This document shows positions 33,028 through 45,005 of a stretch of 64,000 bases of DNA, piece after piece. The DNA is from an uncultured Actinomycetes bacterium (GTDB lineage: Bacteria; Actinomycetota; Acidimicrobiia; Acidimicrobiales; RAAP-2). Position 1 is the stretch's first letter, and each line of letters begins with the position of its first letter. Position numbers and translations under genes: made by a program. Under the pieces are notes generated by a model. The model was given only the letters and a program-made list of their open reading frames with translations, searched no databases and was not told the origin of the DNA. The stretch lies in the NCBI GenBank assembly GCA_903870905.1, contig CAIQEU010000011.1, positions 1 to 64,000 of the forward strand, in the 5' to 3' direction.

Positions 33028-34008
33028 ATGGCGACCGAACTCAGACTCGACCCGCTCAACGGGCGGTGGGTGGCCATCCGCCCAGAGCGAGCTCTGCGTC
33101 CTGATGCGTTCGTCCTGCGGACGCCATTCACCACCGACGCAGCCGATTCCTGCCCCTTCTGCCCAGAGAGCTTCGATGGCGAGGTCGTCGTCGATGAGAC
33201 GACCGATGCCGACGGACACTGGCAGAGCCGAGTCGTTGCGAACCGCTACCCGGCGTTTGACTCCGATGCCCCGTTCGTCTCAGTCAACAAGGGCCCGGTC
33301 TTCACCGAAGCAACTGCCGGTGGCGTCCACGAGGTCTTGATCTTCACTCCCGACCACAACCGATCCCTCGACGCCATGGACGACGGCGAGATTGAGAACA
33401 TCATGGCGCTCTTGAAGCGCCGTCTCGTCGCCCACGCCTCGCAATCGAACCTTCGCTACACCCAGGCAATCATCAACTCGGGTCGCGAAGCCGGTGCGTC
33501 GATCGAGCACCCACACGGGCAGCTCATGGGGATTTCCTTCGTGCCTCGCGACGTCGCCGAGGAGCAAGCACGGTTCTCCCAGTTCGTGGCTGGGTGCCTC
33601 CTCTGCACGGCAATTGAAGCAGAGTCGACCTCAGGTCGACGCACCGTGCTCTCCAGTGATGCCGCCCTCGTGGTTGCCCCCTACTGGTCAGGTGTCCCCT
33701 ACGAGATGCTGGTGCTCCCTCGCCACCACGCCACGCACCTCCACACCGAGTCCGACGCGGTGCTGACTGGCGTCGGCCTGGCGCTGCGCGACGCACTGCG
33801 GGCACTCAAGGCGGCCATTGGCGACGTTGCCTACAACGTCGTCGTGCACTCGGCCCCCTACCTCCACGGTGAACCCTTCCACTGGCACATCCACCTGTTC
33901 CCGAAGGCCACCACCCGCGCCGGCTTCGAACTCGGCACTGGCGTCTCGATCAACGTGGTGAAGCCCGAGGATGCTGCCGAAGTGCTGCGGAACGCAGCGA
34001 CGGTCTAA
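33028..34008 (+). CDS. galT: galactose-1-phosphate uridylyltransferase
   Basis: Transfers UMP between UDP-glucose and galactose-1-phosphate (Leloir pathway). The 326-residue HIT-superfamily protein has the zinc-type CPFCPES, the nucleophile motif HPHGQ in SIEHPHGQLMG, and HWHIHLFP near the end. The frame is open to 32917, but ATG at 33028 has GGAG upstream, and TACTCT at 32989-32994 is a likely -10. No galK or galE gene is near. Some short GalT-like enzymes act on other sugar nucleotides (ADP-glucose phosphorylase), so specificity is not certain. Confidence 0.88.
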   Translation: MATELRLDPLNGRWVAIRPERALRPDAFVLRTPFTTDAADSCPFCPESFDGEVVVDETTDADGHWQSRVVANRYPAFDSDAPFVSVNKGPVFTEATAGGVHEVLIFTPDHNRSLDAMDDGEIENIMALLKRRLVAHASQSNLRYTQAIINSGREAGASIEHPHGQLMGISFVPRDVAEEQARFSQFVAGCLLCTAIEAESTSGRRTVLSSDAALVVAPYWSGVPYEMLVLPRHHATHLHTESDAVLTGVGLALRDALRALKAAIGDVAYNVVVHSAPYLHGEPFHWHIHLFPKATTRAGFELGTGVSINVVKPEDAAEVLRNAATV

Positions 34009-34988
34009 GCGTCTCCGAGCAACATCGCCGCAGCTCGGTAGGGGTCGATGACCCCGGCGGCAACGTCGGCCATCGTCGCGCTGTAGCGATCCGACGCCCG
34101 CAGGTCCGCGACTTGTCGCTCAACCATCGCTGCGACGACGCGAGCGAGGAAATCGTCGAGTCGACCAGCGCGTTGGGACTCTAAGAGGTGGTCACGCTCG
34201 AGGTGGGCTCGGTGGAGGGCAACCTGCTCCCAGAGGTCTTCGGTGCCCGCACCCTTCGCGGCCACGGTCTCGACGATCGGGGGCCGCCACGTACCGAGCG
34301 AGGAGAGATCGAGCATCTGTTCGAGGTCCCGTCGAGCTTCCTTCACCCCAGGGCGATCGGCCTTGTTGATGACGAAGATATCGGCGATTTCCAGGAGACC
34401 TGCCTTGTTGGCCTGCATCGAGTCACCCCAACCAGGGTTCATGACGACCACCGTCGTATCCGTCGCTCGTGCGACGTCGACCTCCATCTGGCCAACACCC
34501 ACGGTCTCGACGAGCACCACCGGCATCCCCGCAGCACCGAGCGTGCGGATGGCATCGGGCACAGCGAGCGAGAGTCCACCGAGGTGTCCTCTCGTGGCCA
34601 TGGAGCGGATGAACACGGTGGGGTCCGTGGCGTGTTCTTGCATGCGCACCCGGTCACCGAGGATCGCCCCGCCGGTGAACGGTGAAGAGGGATCAATGGC
34701 GAGCACCGCGACTTGGTCGAGCGGCGCTGCCTCGCCGCCAGCAACCGCTGGCCACCCGGTCCGCACTGTCGTGATGAGGCGATCCGTCAGCGTCGACTTG
34801 CCTGCACCTGGCGCTCCGGTCAGCCCAACGGTGTAGGGGATGGGTGCTCGGTAGCTGAGGGCGGCGACCGCTTCGGAGTCCGCTCCCCCACGTTCCACCA
34901 TGGTGAGGAGTCGGGCCAGTGCCACGCGGCTGCCCTCCACCGCTTCGGCCATCAAGACCTGAGGATCTCGAGAGAGTTGCCCTACCAC
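34005..34988 (-). CDS. meaB: MeaB/ArgK-family GTPase (methylmalonyl-CoA mutase chaperone)
   Basis: A 327-residue G3E-family GTPase that protects or loads adenosylcobalamin mutases. Seen: P-loop GAPGAGKSTLTDRL, DPSSPFTGGAILGDRVRM, ETVGVGQMEVD, NKADRPG. Mutase genes (mutA/mutB or IcmF) are not in the window. The GTG at 34988 overlaps the murA stop; an ATG at 34952 is the alternative. The 3' end overlaps galT by four bases in convergence. Confidence 0.9.
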   Translation of the reverse strand: MVGQLSRDPQVLMAEAVEGSRVALARLLTMVERGGADSEAVAALSYRAPIPYTVGLTGAPGAGKSTLTDRLITTVRTGWPAVAGGEAAPLDQVAVLAIDPSSPFTGGAILGDRVRMQEHATDPTVFIRSMATRGHLGGLSLAVPDAIRTLGAAGMPVVLVETVGVGQMEVDVARATDTTVVVMNPGWGDSMQANKAGLLEIADIFVINKADRPGVKEARRDLEQMLDLSSLGTWRPPIVETVAAKGAGTEDLWEQVALHRAHLERDHLLESQRAGRLDDFLARVVAAMVERQVADLRASDRYSATMADVAAGVIDPYRAAAMLLGDA

Positions 34989-36244
34989 CGCTCCACCTTG
35001 CCGCCGAGGGACGCGAGGGTCCCCGGCAAATCTTCGTAGCCACGATCGACGTGTCCGTCATCGTCGATCACCGTCTCGCCATCGGCCACCAAGCCAGCCA
35101 AGAGCACCGCAGCACCGGCCCGGATGTCGTGGCTCTTCACCCGAGCACCAGAGAGCAGATCGCAACCCCTGATCACGAGGTGATGCCCGTCGGAGCGAAT
35201 ATCGGCACCCATGCGTCGAAGTTCGTCGACGTAGCGGAAGCGCCCGGCGAAGAGGTTCTCGGTGACGAAGGAGACCCCGCTTGCAATCGAGAGCGCAGCG
35301 ACGAGACAGGGGGTGTAGTCGGTGGCGACACCGGGGTAGGGCAAGGTGGCGAAATCGGTGGCCACCAAGCGCTGCTCCATTGTCGCCGTCACCGTCGAAC
35401 CGTTGGCATCGATCTGCACGCCGACCTGGTGCAGCTTCGCAAGCAGCATCTCGAGGTCGGATGCAGTCACCCCGTGCACGGTGATCGCTCCTTCGGTCAT
35501 GGCCACCGCGGTGAGGTAGGTCGCAGCGACGACGCGATCACCGACCACCGCGTGCGTGACCGGCGTCAGCACGTCGACCCCCGTCACCGTGATGCGGCTG
35601 GTGCCGGCGCCCTCAATCTTCGCCCCCATGGAGATGAGGAAGTTGGCGAGGTCGACCACTTCAGGCTCACGAGCGGCGTTCTCGATCACGGTGACCCCAT
35701 CAGCGAGCACGGCGGCCATCAAGAGGTTGTCCGTGGTCGTGTGCGAGGGGAACTCGAGGCCGAGGACGGCACCGTGGAGGCGGCCACCGGCCACCTCGCC
35801 GTTGATGAACCCATGGGCGCTCGTGAACGCCGCGCCCATCTCCTCCAAGCCGTGGAGGTGGTAGTCAATGGGCCTCGATCCGAAGTCATCCCCACCGGGC
35901 ATGGAGACGGTGGCTCGCCCGCATCGAGCGAGGAGGGGTCCGAGCACCACGATCGATGCTCGCATCTTCTCAACGAGCTCGTAGGGCGCAACCACAGACA
36001 GGCTGCTCGTGGCTGGCGTGTCGATGGTCAGCTCATGCGGTCCTGACGTCGTCACCTGAATGCCGAGGGCTTCAAGCATCTCGGCCATGATCGCGACATC
36101 ACGGATCTTCGGAACGTTGGTGAGGACGTGGCGGCCTTCAGCGAGGATCGTGGCCGCCATGAGCTTGAGCACTGAGTTCTTTGCTCCATGGACGACGACA
36201 TCACCGTCAAGGGGACCACTGCGCTGCACGACGAACCGACTCAC
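34982..36244 (-). CDS. murA: UDP-N-acetylglucosamine 1-carboxyvinyltransferase (Asp-type MurA)
   Basis: First committed step of peptidoglycan synthesis, cytoplasmic. The 420-residue protein keeps K22-N23 in HGAKNSVLK. The catalytic loop reads PGGDDFGSRPID, so Asp119 stands where most MurA proteins have the fosfomycin-binding Cys; the same change in Mycobacterium tuberculosis and Chlamydia gives natural fosfomycin resistance. GTG at 36244 has GGAGG directly before it and GATACT farther up, which could be a -10 for a nearly leaderless message. It is divergent from glpX. Confidence 0.96.
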   Translation of the reverse strand: MSRFVVQRSGPLDGDVVVHGAKNSVLKLMAATILAEGRHVLTNVPKIRDVAIMAEMLEALGIQVTTSGPHELTIDTPATSSLSVVAPYELVEKMRASIVVLGPLLARCGRATVSMPGGDDFGSRPIDYHLHGLEEMGAAFTSAHGFINGEVAGGRLHGAVLGLEFPSHTTTDNLLMAAVLADGVTVIENAAREPEVVDLANFLISMGAKIEGAGTSRITVTGVDVLTPVTHAVVGDRVVAATYLTAVAMTEGAITVHGVTASDLEMLLAKLHQVGVQIDANGSTVTATMEQRLVATDFATLPYPGVATDYTPCLVAALSIASGVSFVTENLFAGRFRYVDELRRMGADIRSDGHHLVIRGCDLLSGARVKSHDIRAGAAVLLAGLVADGETVIDDDGHVDRGYEDLPGTLASLGGKVERW

Positions 36245-36303
36245 CCTCCAAGTATCGCCGACGCCACTGCCCCGCGGGCACGAACGGAGCCCACGACCTC
36301 AAG

Positions 36304-36315
36304 TAGGCTCTGAAT
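36304..36315 (+). promoter_or_regulatory. -10 element of a probable leaderless glpX mRNA
   Basis: TAGGCT at 36304-36309 ends six bases before the GTG at 36316; no ribosome site is present. Transcription from this element would start at or beside the GTG. Confidence 0.6.
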
Positions 36316-37308
36316 GTGCCGAACAACCCACAGGCCCCAGATCGCAACCTCGCCCTCGAACTCGTTCGCGTGACTGAAGCCGCAGCGATTGCGGCCAATC
36401 GGTGGATGGGTAGGGGTGACAAGAACGCCGCCGACGGTGCAGCCGTCGAAGCCATGCGTGTGGTCCTCAACTCCATCTCAATGACTGGAACCGTCATCAT
36501 TGGTGAGGGCGAGAAGGACGAAGCGCCGATGCTGTTCAACGGTGAGGTCTTAGGCGACGGCTCGTCGCCAGAGGTGGACATCGCCGTCGACCCTATTGAC
36601 GGCACCACCTTGACGGCGCTTGGTCGTGCTGGGGCGCTGTCGGTCATTGCCGTTGCGCCGAAGGGAACCATGTTCAACCCAGGGCCCTGCGTCTACATGG
36701 ACAAGATCGCCGTTGGCGCTCGCGGCAAGGGCTCCATCGATCTCAACCAAAGCCCGACGTGGAATCTGAACAGTCTCGCGAGTCGCTGTGGCCAGCAGGT
36801 CCGAGACTTGACGGCAGTGATCCTCGATCGCCCCCGCCACGCAGAGCTCATCGAAGAAGTCCGGTCCACGGGCGCTCGGATCCGCCTGATCACCGACGGG
36901 GACGTTGCCGGAGCGATCTCGGCGGCGTGGGCAGGTTCAGGCGCCGACATCCTCTTCGGCATCGGCGGGACGCCCGAAGGCGTGATCGCTGCGGCCGCGC
37001 TCAAGTCTCTCGGCGGAGAACTCCAGGGACGACTCGCCCCTCGAAACGATCAAGAGCGCAGCGACGCCCTGGCTCTTGGCTACGACCTCGACCAAATCCT
37101 CACCCAAGACGACCTGGTGAAGGGTGACAACTGCTTCTTCTCCGCCACGGGGATCACCGATGGAGAACTCCTCCAGGGTGTTCGCTTCACCGAGCACGGT
37201 GGCTCGACCGAGTCGCTGGTCATGCGGTCAAAATCCGGCACCTCTCGCAAGATCCAGTCGATGCACTCACTCGTCAAGTTGAGTGAGTTCAGCGCAATCG
37301 CGTTCTAG
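36316..37308 (+). CDS. glpX: fructose-1,6-bisphosphatase class II
   Basis: Gluconeogenic phosphatase of the GlpX type, the main FBPase in actinobacteria. The 330-residue protein has the metal and substrate motifs [15 protein letters not shown] and [11 protein letters not shown], then [21 protein letters not shown] at 36316 lies six bases after TAGGCT, without a ribosome site. Its 3' end faces atpC across a strong shared hairpin at 37317-37343. Confidence 0.96.
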   Translation: MPNNPQAPDRNLALELVRVTEAAAIAANRWMGRGDKNAADGAAVEAMRVVLNSISMTGTVIIGEGEKDEAPMLFNGEVLGDGSSPEVDIAVDPIDGTTLTALGRAGALSVIAVAPKGTMFNPGPCVYMDKIAVGARGKGSIDLNQSPTWNLNSLASRCGQQVRDLTAVILDRPRHAELIEEVRSTGARIRLITDGDVAGAISAAWAGSGADILFGIGGTPEGVIAAAALKSLGGELQGRLAPRNDQERSDALALGYDLDQILTQDDLVKGDNCFFSATGITDGELLQGVRFTEHGGSTESLVMRSKSGTSRKIQSMHSLVKLSEFSAIAF

Positions 37309-37316
37309 AAGCAGCG

Positions 37317-37343
37317 AACCCGGGCGACGAGGTCACCCGGGTT
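37317..37343. terminator. bidirectional terminator between glpX and atpC
   Basis: AACCCGGG (37317-37324) pairs with CCCGGGTT (37336-37343), and GAC/GTC inside the loop extend the stem. The hairpin lies nine bases after the glpX stop and 25 bases after the atpC stop on the other strand. There is no T-run, common in this phylum. Confidence 0.7.
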
Positions 37344-37368
37344 CACGCACTGCATCGATTGGTTGCTC

Positions 37369-37838
37369 CTAGACCCGAGCGGTTGCAATCCTGAGTTCAG
37401 CTCGAGCGAGATCTCCCTCGAGTGCAGTCCGTCGGGCTGCGGCGGAACCCTCGTCGTCTCCCGGGTTGCTCCCGAGTTGGGCCAGCTCAGCCTCAGCAGC
37501 AGCCTTGGCTGCCTCAGCGCGAGGAAGGTCGATCTCACTCACCGGCTCGGCAACCCCAGCCAGGATGGTCACGGTCGTCCCCGGTGCGTCAGCGTTCTCC
37601 GCGTCGGCGCCCACGCTCGTTGCCACGTGGAGGAATCCACCGTGGACGACGTAGGAGACGGTCTGCTGCTCGCCCTCGATGGTGACGACACCCGGCACCA
37701 CGTCTGCCACGAGTTCAGCGTGGAGCGCCATGACGGTGATGAGGCCATCGGAGGTGCGGCACGACACAGCCGTGGCGCGCCCTTCGAAGAGGGCGCGCTC
37801 AGGGCAGACGAGGTTGGCGGCGAAGGTCGCCTGCGCCA

Positions 37839-37839
<1 letters not shown>
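37369..37839 (-). CDS. atpC: ATP synthase F1 epsilon subunit
   Basis: Regulates rotation and couples the rotor of the F1 head to the c-ring. The 156-residue product has the N-terminal beta-barrel (FAANLVCPERALFEGRATAV, SDGLITVMALHAELV) and the C-terminal helix pair from DLPRAEAAKAAAEAELAQ. Length is slightly above the usual 130-140. It starts inside the atpD stop (one shared base) and is the last gene of the transcript before the hairpin at 37317-37343. Confidence 0.95.
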
Positions 37840-40200
<2,361 letters not shown>

Positions 40201-40242
40201 TGCTATCCCTCCTTCCCGTACTCGTTCGTGGTCTCAGTCATT

Positions 40243-41760
40243 TCAAGCAGACATCGAGAAACTGTCGAGGAACGCCTGGAGTGCCTTGTCGATCGCTGCG
40301 GTGTCGGGCAGGGCACCGGTGGTGCGGATCTGCTCGAGCAGGTCGTTGTGGTTGGCACGGAAGTAGGCGCGCAGTTCCTTCTCGAAGCGGATGACTTCGG
40401 GAACGGGAACCGCGTCCACCCAGCCCTTGGTGCCGGCGTAGATCACGATGACCTGCTCCTCGACGGGCAGCGGGGCATTGAGGCCCTGCTTGAGCAGCTC
40501 GGTGAGGCGGTAGCCACGGTCGAGCTGGGCCTGGGAGGCCTTGTCGAGCTCGGAACCGAAGGTGGCGAAGGACTCGAGGTCACGGAACTGGGCGAGGTCG
40601 ATCTTCAAGGTTCCTGCCACGGACTTCATGGCCTTGATCTGTGCAGCCGAACCCACTCGAGACACCGAGTTGCCGACGTTGATCGCAGGACGAACACCGG
40701 AGTAGAAGAGGTCGGACTCGAGGAACACCTGACCGTCGGTGATCGAAATCACGTTGGTCGGGATGTACGCCGAGATGTCGCCAGCCTTGGTCTCGATGAT
40801 CGGCAGGGCGGTCAACGAACCGCCACCGAGCTCGTCGGAGAGCTTCGCCGCACGCTCGAGCAGGCGGGAGTGCAGGTAGAAGACGTCGCCGGGATACGCC
40901 TCGCGGCCTGGTGGGCGGCGGAGGAGGAGCGAAACCTGGCGGTAGGCCTCAGCCTGCTTGGAGAGGTCGTCGTAGATGACGAGCGCGTGCTCGCCGTTCT
41001 CCATCCAGTGCTGACCCATGGCGCAACCGGCGTAGGGGGCGAGGAACTTGAACGGTGCCGGGTCGCCGGCTGAAGCCACGACGACGGTCGTGTACTCGAA
41101 GGCGCCAGCGTCTTCCAAGGTCTTGACCGTCTGGGCAACCGAAGAGTTCTTCTGACCAATGGCGACGTAGATGCACTTCACGCCGAGACCCTTTTGGTTG
41201 AGAATCGTGTCGATGGCCACGGTGGTCTTGCCGGTCTTGCGGTCACCAATGATGAGCTCACGCTGTCCACGACCAATGGGGGTCATGGCGTCGATGGCCT
41301 TGATGCCGGTCTGGAGTGGCTCGTGCACCGGCTGACGGCCGATGATGCCAGGAGCCTGGACTTCCATGCGGCGAAAGGTGTCGGTCTGGATGGGACCCTT
41401 GCCGTCGATGGGCTCACCGAGGGTGTTCACCACACGACCGAGCAGGCCATCGCCGACCGGCACCGAGAGAATGCGACCGGTGGCCTTGACGACCTGGTCT
41501 TCTTCCAGGGCATCGACGAGTCCGAGGACCACGGCGCCGACGGTGTCTTCGTCCAGGTTCATCGCCAAGCCGAGGGTGCCATCTTCGAACTCCAAGAGCT
41601 CGTTCACGGCGCAGGTCGGAAGACCCGACACTCGGGCGATGCCGTCACCGACTTCGACGATGCGGCCGACCATCTGAGCGCCAGCGCTCGGGGTGAAGTC
41701 GGTGATGTTGCGCTGCAGTGCCGCGGTGATCTCGTCGGCGCTAATGGTGAGTTCAGCCAT
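40243..41760 (-). CDS. atpA: ATP synthase F1 alpha subunit
   Basis: Non-catalytic nucleotide-binding partner of beta. The 505-residue protein has ADEITAALQ at the start, P-loop [15 protein letters not shown], the arginine-finger region [15 protein letters not shown], and [11 protein letters not shown]. Its length is close to family norm, without the C-terminal extension known from mycobacteria. The start shares one base with the atpH stop. Confidence 0.97.
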   Translation of the reverse strand: MAELTISADEITAALQRNITDFTPSAGAQMVGRIVEVGDGIARVSGLPTCAVNELLEFEDGTLGLAMNLDEDTVGAVVLGLVDALEEDQVVKATGRILSVPVGDGLLGRVVNTLGEPIDGKGPIQTDTFRRMEVQAPGIIGRQPVHEPLQTGIKAIDAMTPIGRGQRELIIGDRKTGKTTVAIDTILNQKGLGVKCIYVAIGQKNSSVAQTVKTLEDAGAFEYTTVVVASAGDPAPFKFLAPYAGCAMGQHWMENGEHALVIYDDLSKQAEAYRQVSLLLRRPPGREAYPGDVFYLHSRLLERAAKLSDELGGGSLTALPIIETKAGDISAYIPTNVISITDGQVFLESDLFYSGVRPAINVGNSVSRVGSAAQIKAMKSVAGTLKIDLAQFRDLESFATFGSELDKASQAQLDRGYRLTELLKQGLNAPLPVEEQVIVIYAGTKGWVDAVPVPEVIRFEKELRAYFRANHNDLLEQIRTTGALPDTAAIDKALQAFLDSFSMSA

Positions 41761-42680
41761 CAGGATGCTCCCTCGTTGGTTGTGAGTTGTGAAACGAACT
41801 GGTGCTTCGATGTTGCGACGTGCTCACGGAGCACTTCGAGGCGACCCCGGAGGGAATCGTCAAGACGCAGGTCGCCGATCTCGACGATGATGCCGGCGAG
41901 GAGTGCCTCGTCGACGGTCACGTTGAGTTCAACAGGGTGGTGGGCCAGCTGCTCGAGCGACGCCGAGAGCGCAGCGCGCTGTGCGTCGTCGAGGGGGGCT
42001 CCAGATTGGACACGAGCCACGCGCCAGCCGCGGTGCTGCGCTGCTTGGACGACGAGGTAGTCGAGGGTGCCAACGACGTCACGAGCACGACCACCGAGGG
42101 GGACGTAAGCCGAGATGGCAACCGTTGCTGCGCTGGCCTTGCCCTCGAGGAGACCACGGAGGAAGGCCGATCTAGCTTCAGCGGGGAGCTCACGATCGCC
42201 GAGCGCCGCACGAACTGCACTCGTCGCACTGATGAGTCGAGCGACTTGGAAGAGCTCACTGCCAACCGTTGCCAACTCGTCAATGGAGAGGTTGGCGAAC
42301 ACCGCTGCAGCGAACCCGCCGACACGACGGCGAGCTGCCATGGCCGAGAGGGGCTCTTCGAGGTAGGTGCGGTCTGCAAAGAGACGGGCACGGTTGGCCA
42401 CCCAGGAGATCGCCATCGGGACCTCTTGAGCGGGCACAACGGTGATGGCCTCGGCGACGAGGCGCAGGCTCACGGCGCCGATTCGCGTCGCGAGGAGGTC
42501 AGTGGCCACAGCACGCCGAACGGCTGGGGCGAGGCCCGTGTCGGTGAGGGCAGCAGCCAAGGCGGGCTCGGACGCCACGAGGCGCTCAAGCGATGCCAGT
42601 TCAGCAGCGACCGAGGCGACGCCAGCGGCGTCGAGCTCCGACAGCACTGCTGCGGCGAACCCTTGGAGGGCAGGAATCAT
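41760..42680 (-). CDS. atpH: ATP synthase delta (OSCP) subunit with duplicated N-terminal domain
   Basis: Links the stator b subunit to the top of F1. At 306 residues it is far longer than the usual 175-180. The protein has two similar helical halves: [20 protein letters not shown] near residue 8 and [20 protein letters not shown] near residue 122, each followed by an Ala-rich R-x-A-L unit, and then one C-terminal domain ([21 protein letters not shown]). So the N-terminal OSCP domain is doubled. Long delta proteins are known in some actinobacteria, including b-delta fusions in mycobacteria; here atpF is a separate gene, overlapping by four bases. Confidence 0.93.
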   Translation of the reverse strand: MIPALQGFAAAVLSELDAAGVASVAAELASLERLVASEPALAAALTDTGLAPAVRRAVATDLLATRIGAVSLRLVAEAITVVPAQEVPMAISWVANRARLFADRTYLEEPLSAMAARRRVGGFAAAVFANLSIDELATVGSELFQVARLISATSAVRAALGDRELPAEARSAFLRGLLEGKASAATVAISAYVPLGGRARDVVGTLDYLVVQAAQHRGWRVARVQSGAPLDDAQRAALSASLEQLAHHPVELNVTVDEALLAGIIVEIGDLRLDDSLRGRLEVLREHVATSKHQFVSQLTTNEGAS

Positions 42681-43195
42681 GCAGAGGTCCCGGCGTTCGC
42701 TTCGGCCCGCAAGGTGGCGATTGCCGCATCAATGAGGTCACGATGCGCTGCAGCGTCGACCTCCCGGCCAACGATCTTCTCCACGACGTCGAGGACAATC
42801 TCGCCCATGCGCTGGGCCGCTTCTTCGACCGCACGCTGGCGAGCCATCGCAACTTCTCCAGCCGACAGCGACACGACCCGGTCGTACTCGGCCTGGCCCT
42901 TGGCGTGCATGTCGGCGAGCACCTGATCAGAGGTCTTCGTGGCGGTCACCACGATGTCTCGGGCCTGACTCCGTGCCTCTTCGAGCAGCTGGCGACGAGC
43001 GTCGTCGGCTTGCGCGGCTTCTTCAATGGCCGAGTTCGCAGCCTCGAGCGAGGTGCGAATGAGCTCTTGACGGGCCTCGAGAGCCGTGTTGATCTTCGGG
43101 ATGGCCTTCTTGGCGAGGAACCACAGCACGACGAGGAAGACGCCGAGTTCAATGAAGAACGTGCCGTTGGGTAGGAGGAAGAGGCTTGCAGTCAT
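42677..43195 (-). CDS. atpF: ATP synthase F0 b subunit
   Basis: Stator stalk. The 172-residue protein has a membrane span (about 11-27, FFIELGVFLVVLWFLAKKA) and a long charged helical stalk with heptads to the C-terminus. It is 78 bases after atpE and overlaps atpH by four bases. One b gene is seen; no b-prime paralogue is nearby. Confidence 0.95.
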   Translation of the reverse strand: MTASLFLLPNGTFFIELGVFLVVLWFLAKKAIPKINTALEARQELIRTSLEAANSAIEEAAQADDARRQLLEEARSQARDIVVTATKTSDQVLADMHAKGQAEYDRVVSLSAGEVAMARQRAVEEAAQRMGEIVLDVVEKIVGREVDAAAHRDLIDAAIATLRAEANAGTSA

Positions 43196-43273
43196 AGGTG
43201 ACGGACTCCGGTTGGGTGGTGAATAGGACCTGAAACTGTCCTCGCCCCAGTGTGGGGCGAGGACAGATCGGGA

Positions 43274-43537
43274 CTACTGCTTCGAGAAGACGTACACGAA
43301 GACGACGCCGAACACCAGGTTGATGATGTACGCCGCTTCGACCAGGCCGACCGTGAGGAAGAACTGGGTACGGGCCTTCGGCTCTGCCTCGGGCTGACGG
43401 GCCACGGCGGCAATCACCTGGCTACCGGCGAGGCCGTCACCGATTGCGGCGCCAGCGGCACCGCCACCGAGGGCGAGGCCGGCACCGACGAGGGCGCCAG
43501 CGGTACGGACCGCGTGCTGCATGTCATTTGCTGCCAT
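43274..43537 (-). CDS. atpE: ATP synthase F0 c subunit
   Basis: Proton-carrying rotor ring subunit, 87 residues, two membrane helices joined by the polar loop ARQPE. The essential acid is E67 in [11 protein letters not shown]; helix 1 has Asp34 in AIGDG. Both features and the AAY after Glu match mycobacterial AtpE, the target of bedaquiline, and a proton rather than sodium site is favoured because the sodium-binding Gln/Ser-Thr set is absent. The start has ribosome-like AGAGA upstream. Confidence 0.97.
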   Translation of the reverse strand: MAANDMQHAVRTAGALVGAGLALGGGAAGAAIGDGLAGSQVIAAVARQPEAEPKARTQFFLTVGLVEAAYIINLVFGVVFVYVFSKQ

Positions 43538-43587
43538 TTGATGTTCTCTCCTTGGTTACGGGTACTGCGTGCTGGGATCTTGAGTGC

Positions 43588-44316
43588 TCAGTGCTCGCCG
43601 GTGTCGAGCGCCATACCGAAGTAGATGATGGTGAGCAGGGCGAAGATGAAGGCTTGGATAGCGCCGATGAACATGTCGAACAGCTTCCAGCCGAACTCGA
43701 AGGGTGGGTAGATGTAGCCCGGCAGAAGGGCAACCATCACCGACACCATGAGGCCACCGGCGAACACGTTACCGAAGAGACGGAACGTCAACGTGATGGG
43801 CTTGGTGACTTCTTCAATGATGTTGATCGGGAGCATCAGGATCGACGGCTGGGCGTAGTGCTTGAGGTAGCCACCAATGCCACGAGCTCGCATGGACGTC
43901 ACGTGCACGGAGATGATCACGAGCGCAGCGAGGGCCAAGGGCAGGTTGATGTCACCGGTTGGCGAGGGCAGCCACTCTGGGTTGTGGCCCGAGGGGATGA
44001 GTCCCAGCCAGTTGGAGAACAAGATGAAAGTGAATAAGCCGATGCCGAGCGGGACGTACTTGCGCCCCTGGGGCCCAATGGCAGAGTCGGTGAGGTCTTG
44101 GACTTGCTCGACGACGAGTTCGTAGAGGAGCTGACCCTTGCCCGGGACTCCGCTCGTGGCCTTGCGGGTGGCGAGCCATGCGAGCAGGCAAACGAGGAAT
44201 GCCACGATCAGCGTTCCCCACACGGTGTCAGCGTTGATCGTCATGCCGAACAGCTGCCACGTCTGGGCGTGGTCGCCCACCGTGATCTTGCCGGTGTCGA
44301 TGATCACCTCGTGCAT
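43588..44316 (-). CDS. atpB: ATP synthase F0 a subunit
   Basis: Proton channel stator subunit. The 242-residue protein has five or six membrane spans and the essential Arg in TFRLFGNVFAGGLM, with ISVHVTSMRARGIGGYLKHY before it. It follows atpI by 14 bases and precedes atpE by 50. Confidence 0.95.
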   Translation of the reverse strand: MHEVIIDTGKITVGDHAQTWQLFGMTINADTVWGTLIVAFLVCLLAWLATRKATSGVPGKGQLLYELVVEQVQDLTDSAIGPQGRKYVPLGIGLFTFILFSNWLGLIPSGHNPEWLPSPTGDINLPLALAALVIISVHVTSMRARGIGGYLKHYAQPSILMLPINIIEEVTKPITLTFRLFGNVFAGGLMVSVMVALLPGYIYPPFEFGWKLFDMFIGAIQAFIFALLTIIYFGMALDTGEH

Positions 44317-44330
44317 TCGTTCACGAACCC

Positions 44331-44744
44331 TTACTCAGTCTTCCCCGACGCCAACGAGGCGCGGCTCAGATTAACGATGAAACAGAACTGGAACACCATG
44401 AGTCCGACGAGTGCGCCGAAGCCAAGTGGCCTAGAGAGAATAACAAGTCCTAGGACCACTGCGGTGAGAATTGCCAGACGGAGCGTAACGCCTCCGCGGA
44501 CCCTCTTGCGTAAGACCTTCATCGGTTGATCGGGGTCGACTTCGAGCTTTCCGATTGAGCGGTCGAGAAAGCGGATGTTGTACCACGCACCGAGCACGCC
44601 AATGGGGAGACCAACGGCAGACAGCGGCGGAAATTCAGCCAGTGCCACGAGCACGAGGCCAATGCCCATGAGGGTTGCCGAGATCACCGTTCGCCGCATC
44701 GTCGTCGCCATCATGATGACCGCGGGATCGGGCATTTCACTCAC
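44331..44744 (-). CDS. atpI: AtpI-like membrane protein
   Basis: A 137-residue protein with four spans (about 18-38, 42-60, 85-105, 108-128) and the cytoplasmic loop RSIGKLEVDPDQPMKVLRKR. The position directly before atpB and the layout fit AtpI/UncI, which assists c-ring assembly or Mg2+ uptake. Sequence is weakly conserved, so the name rests mainly on place and span count. It overlaps the upstream atpZ gene by four bases. Confidence 0.75.
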   Translation of the reverse strand: MSEMPDPAVIMMATTMRRTVISATLMGIGLVLVALAEFPPLSAVGLPIGVLGAWYNIRFLDRSIGKLEVDPDQPMKVLRKRVRGGVTLRLAILTAVVLGLVILSRPLGFGALVGLMVFQFCFIVNLSRASLASGKTE

Positions 44745-44992
44745 TGCTTCGCTCCGCCAAGTCGGGTGGCTGCAGCTTTCAACGCAAACCCAGCCGCGGC
44801 AATACCGAGGAAGAGGCCGAGGAGGAGGAAGAGCGGTGAGGTGCCAGCTTGACTGTCGAGGAAGAGGCCGAGGAGGAGTCCCACGATGATGGAACCAGCG
44901 ATGGTCGATCCGAGCGTGATGACCGTTCCGAGCGTTGACGGCTTACTGCTGCGTGGCGTCTCGGAATGGTCAGGGCGTTGCTCCACGGTCAT
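44741..44992 (-). CDS. AtpZ/AtpI-family small membrane protein
   Basis: An 83-residue protein with two membrane helices: GTVITLGSTIAGSIIVGLLL and SPLFLLLGLFLGIAAAGFAL separated by the short Asp/Gly loop FLDSQAGT, the hallmark of AtpZ proteins that accompany F-type ATPases. The frame extends to 45106 inside wecA; the ATG at 44992 after GAGAC gives the family length. It precedes atpI with a four-base overlap. Confidence 0.8.
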   Translation of the reverse strand: MTVEQRPDHSETPRSSKPSTLGTVITLGSTIAGSIIVGLLLGLFLDSQAGTSPLFLLLGLFLGIAAAGFALKAAATRLGGAKQ

Positions 44993-45005
44993 AGTCTCGC
45001 AGAAC

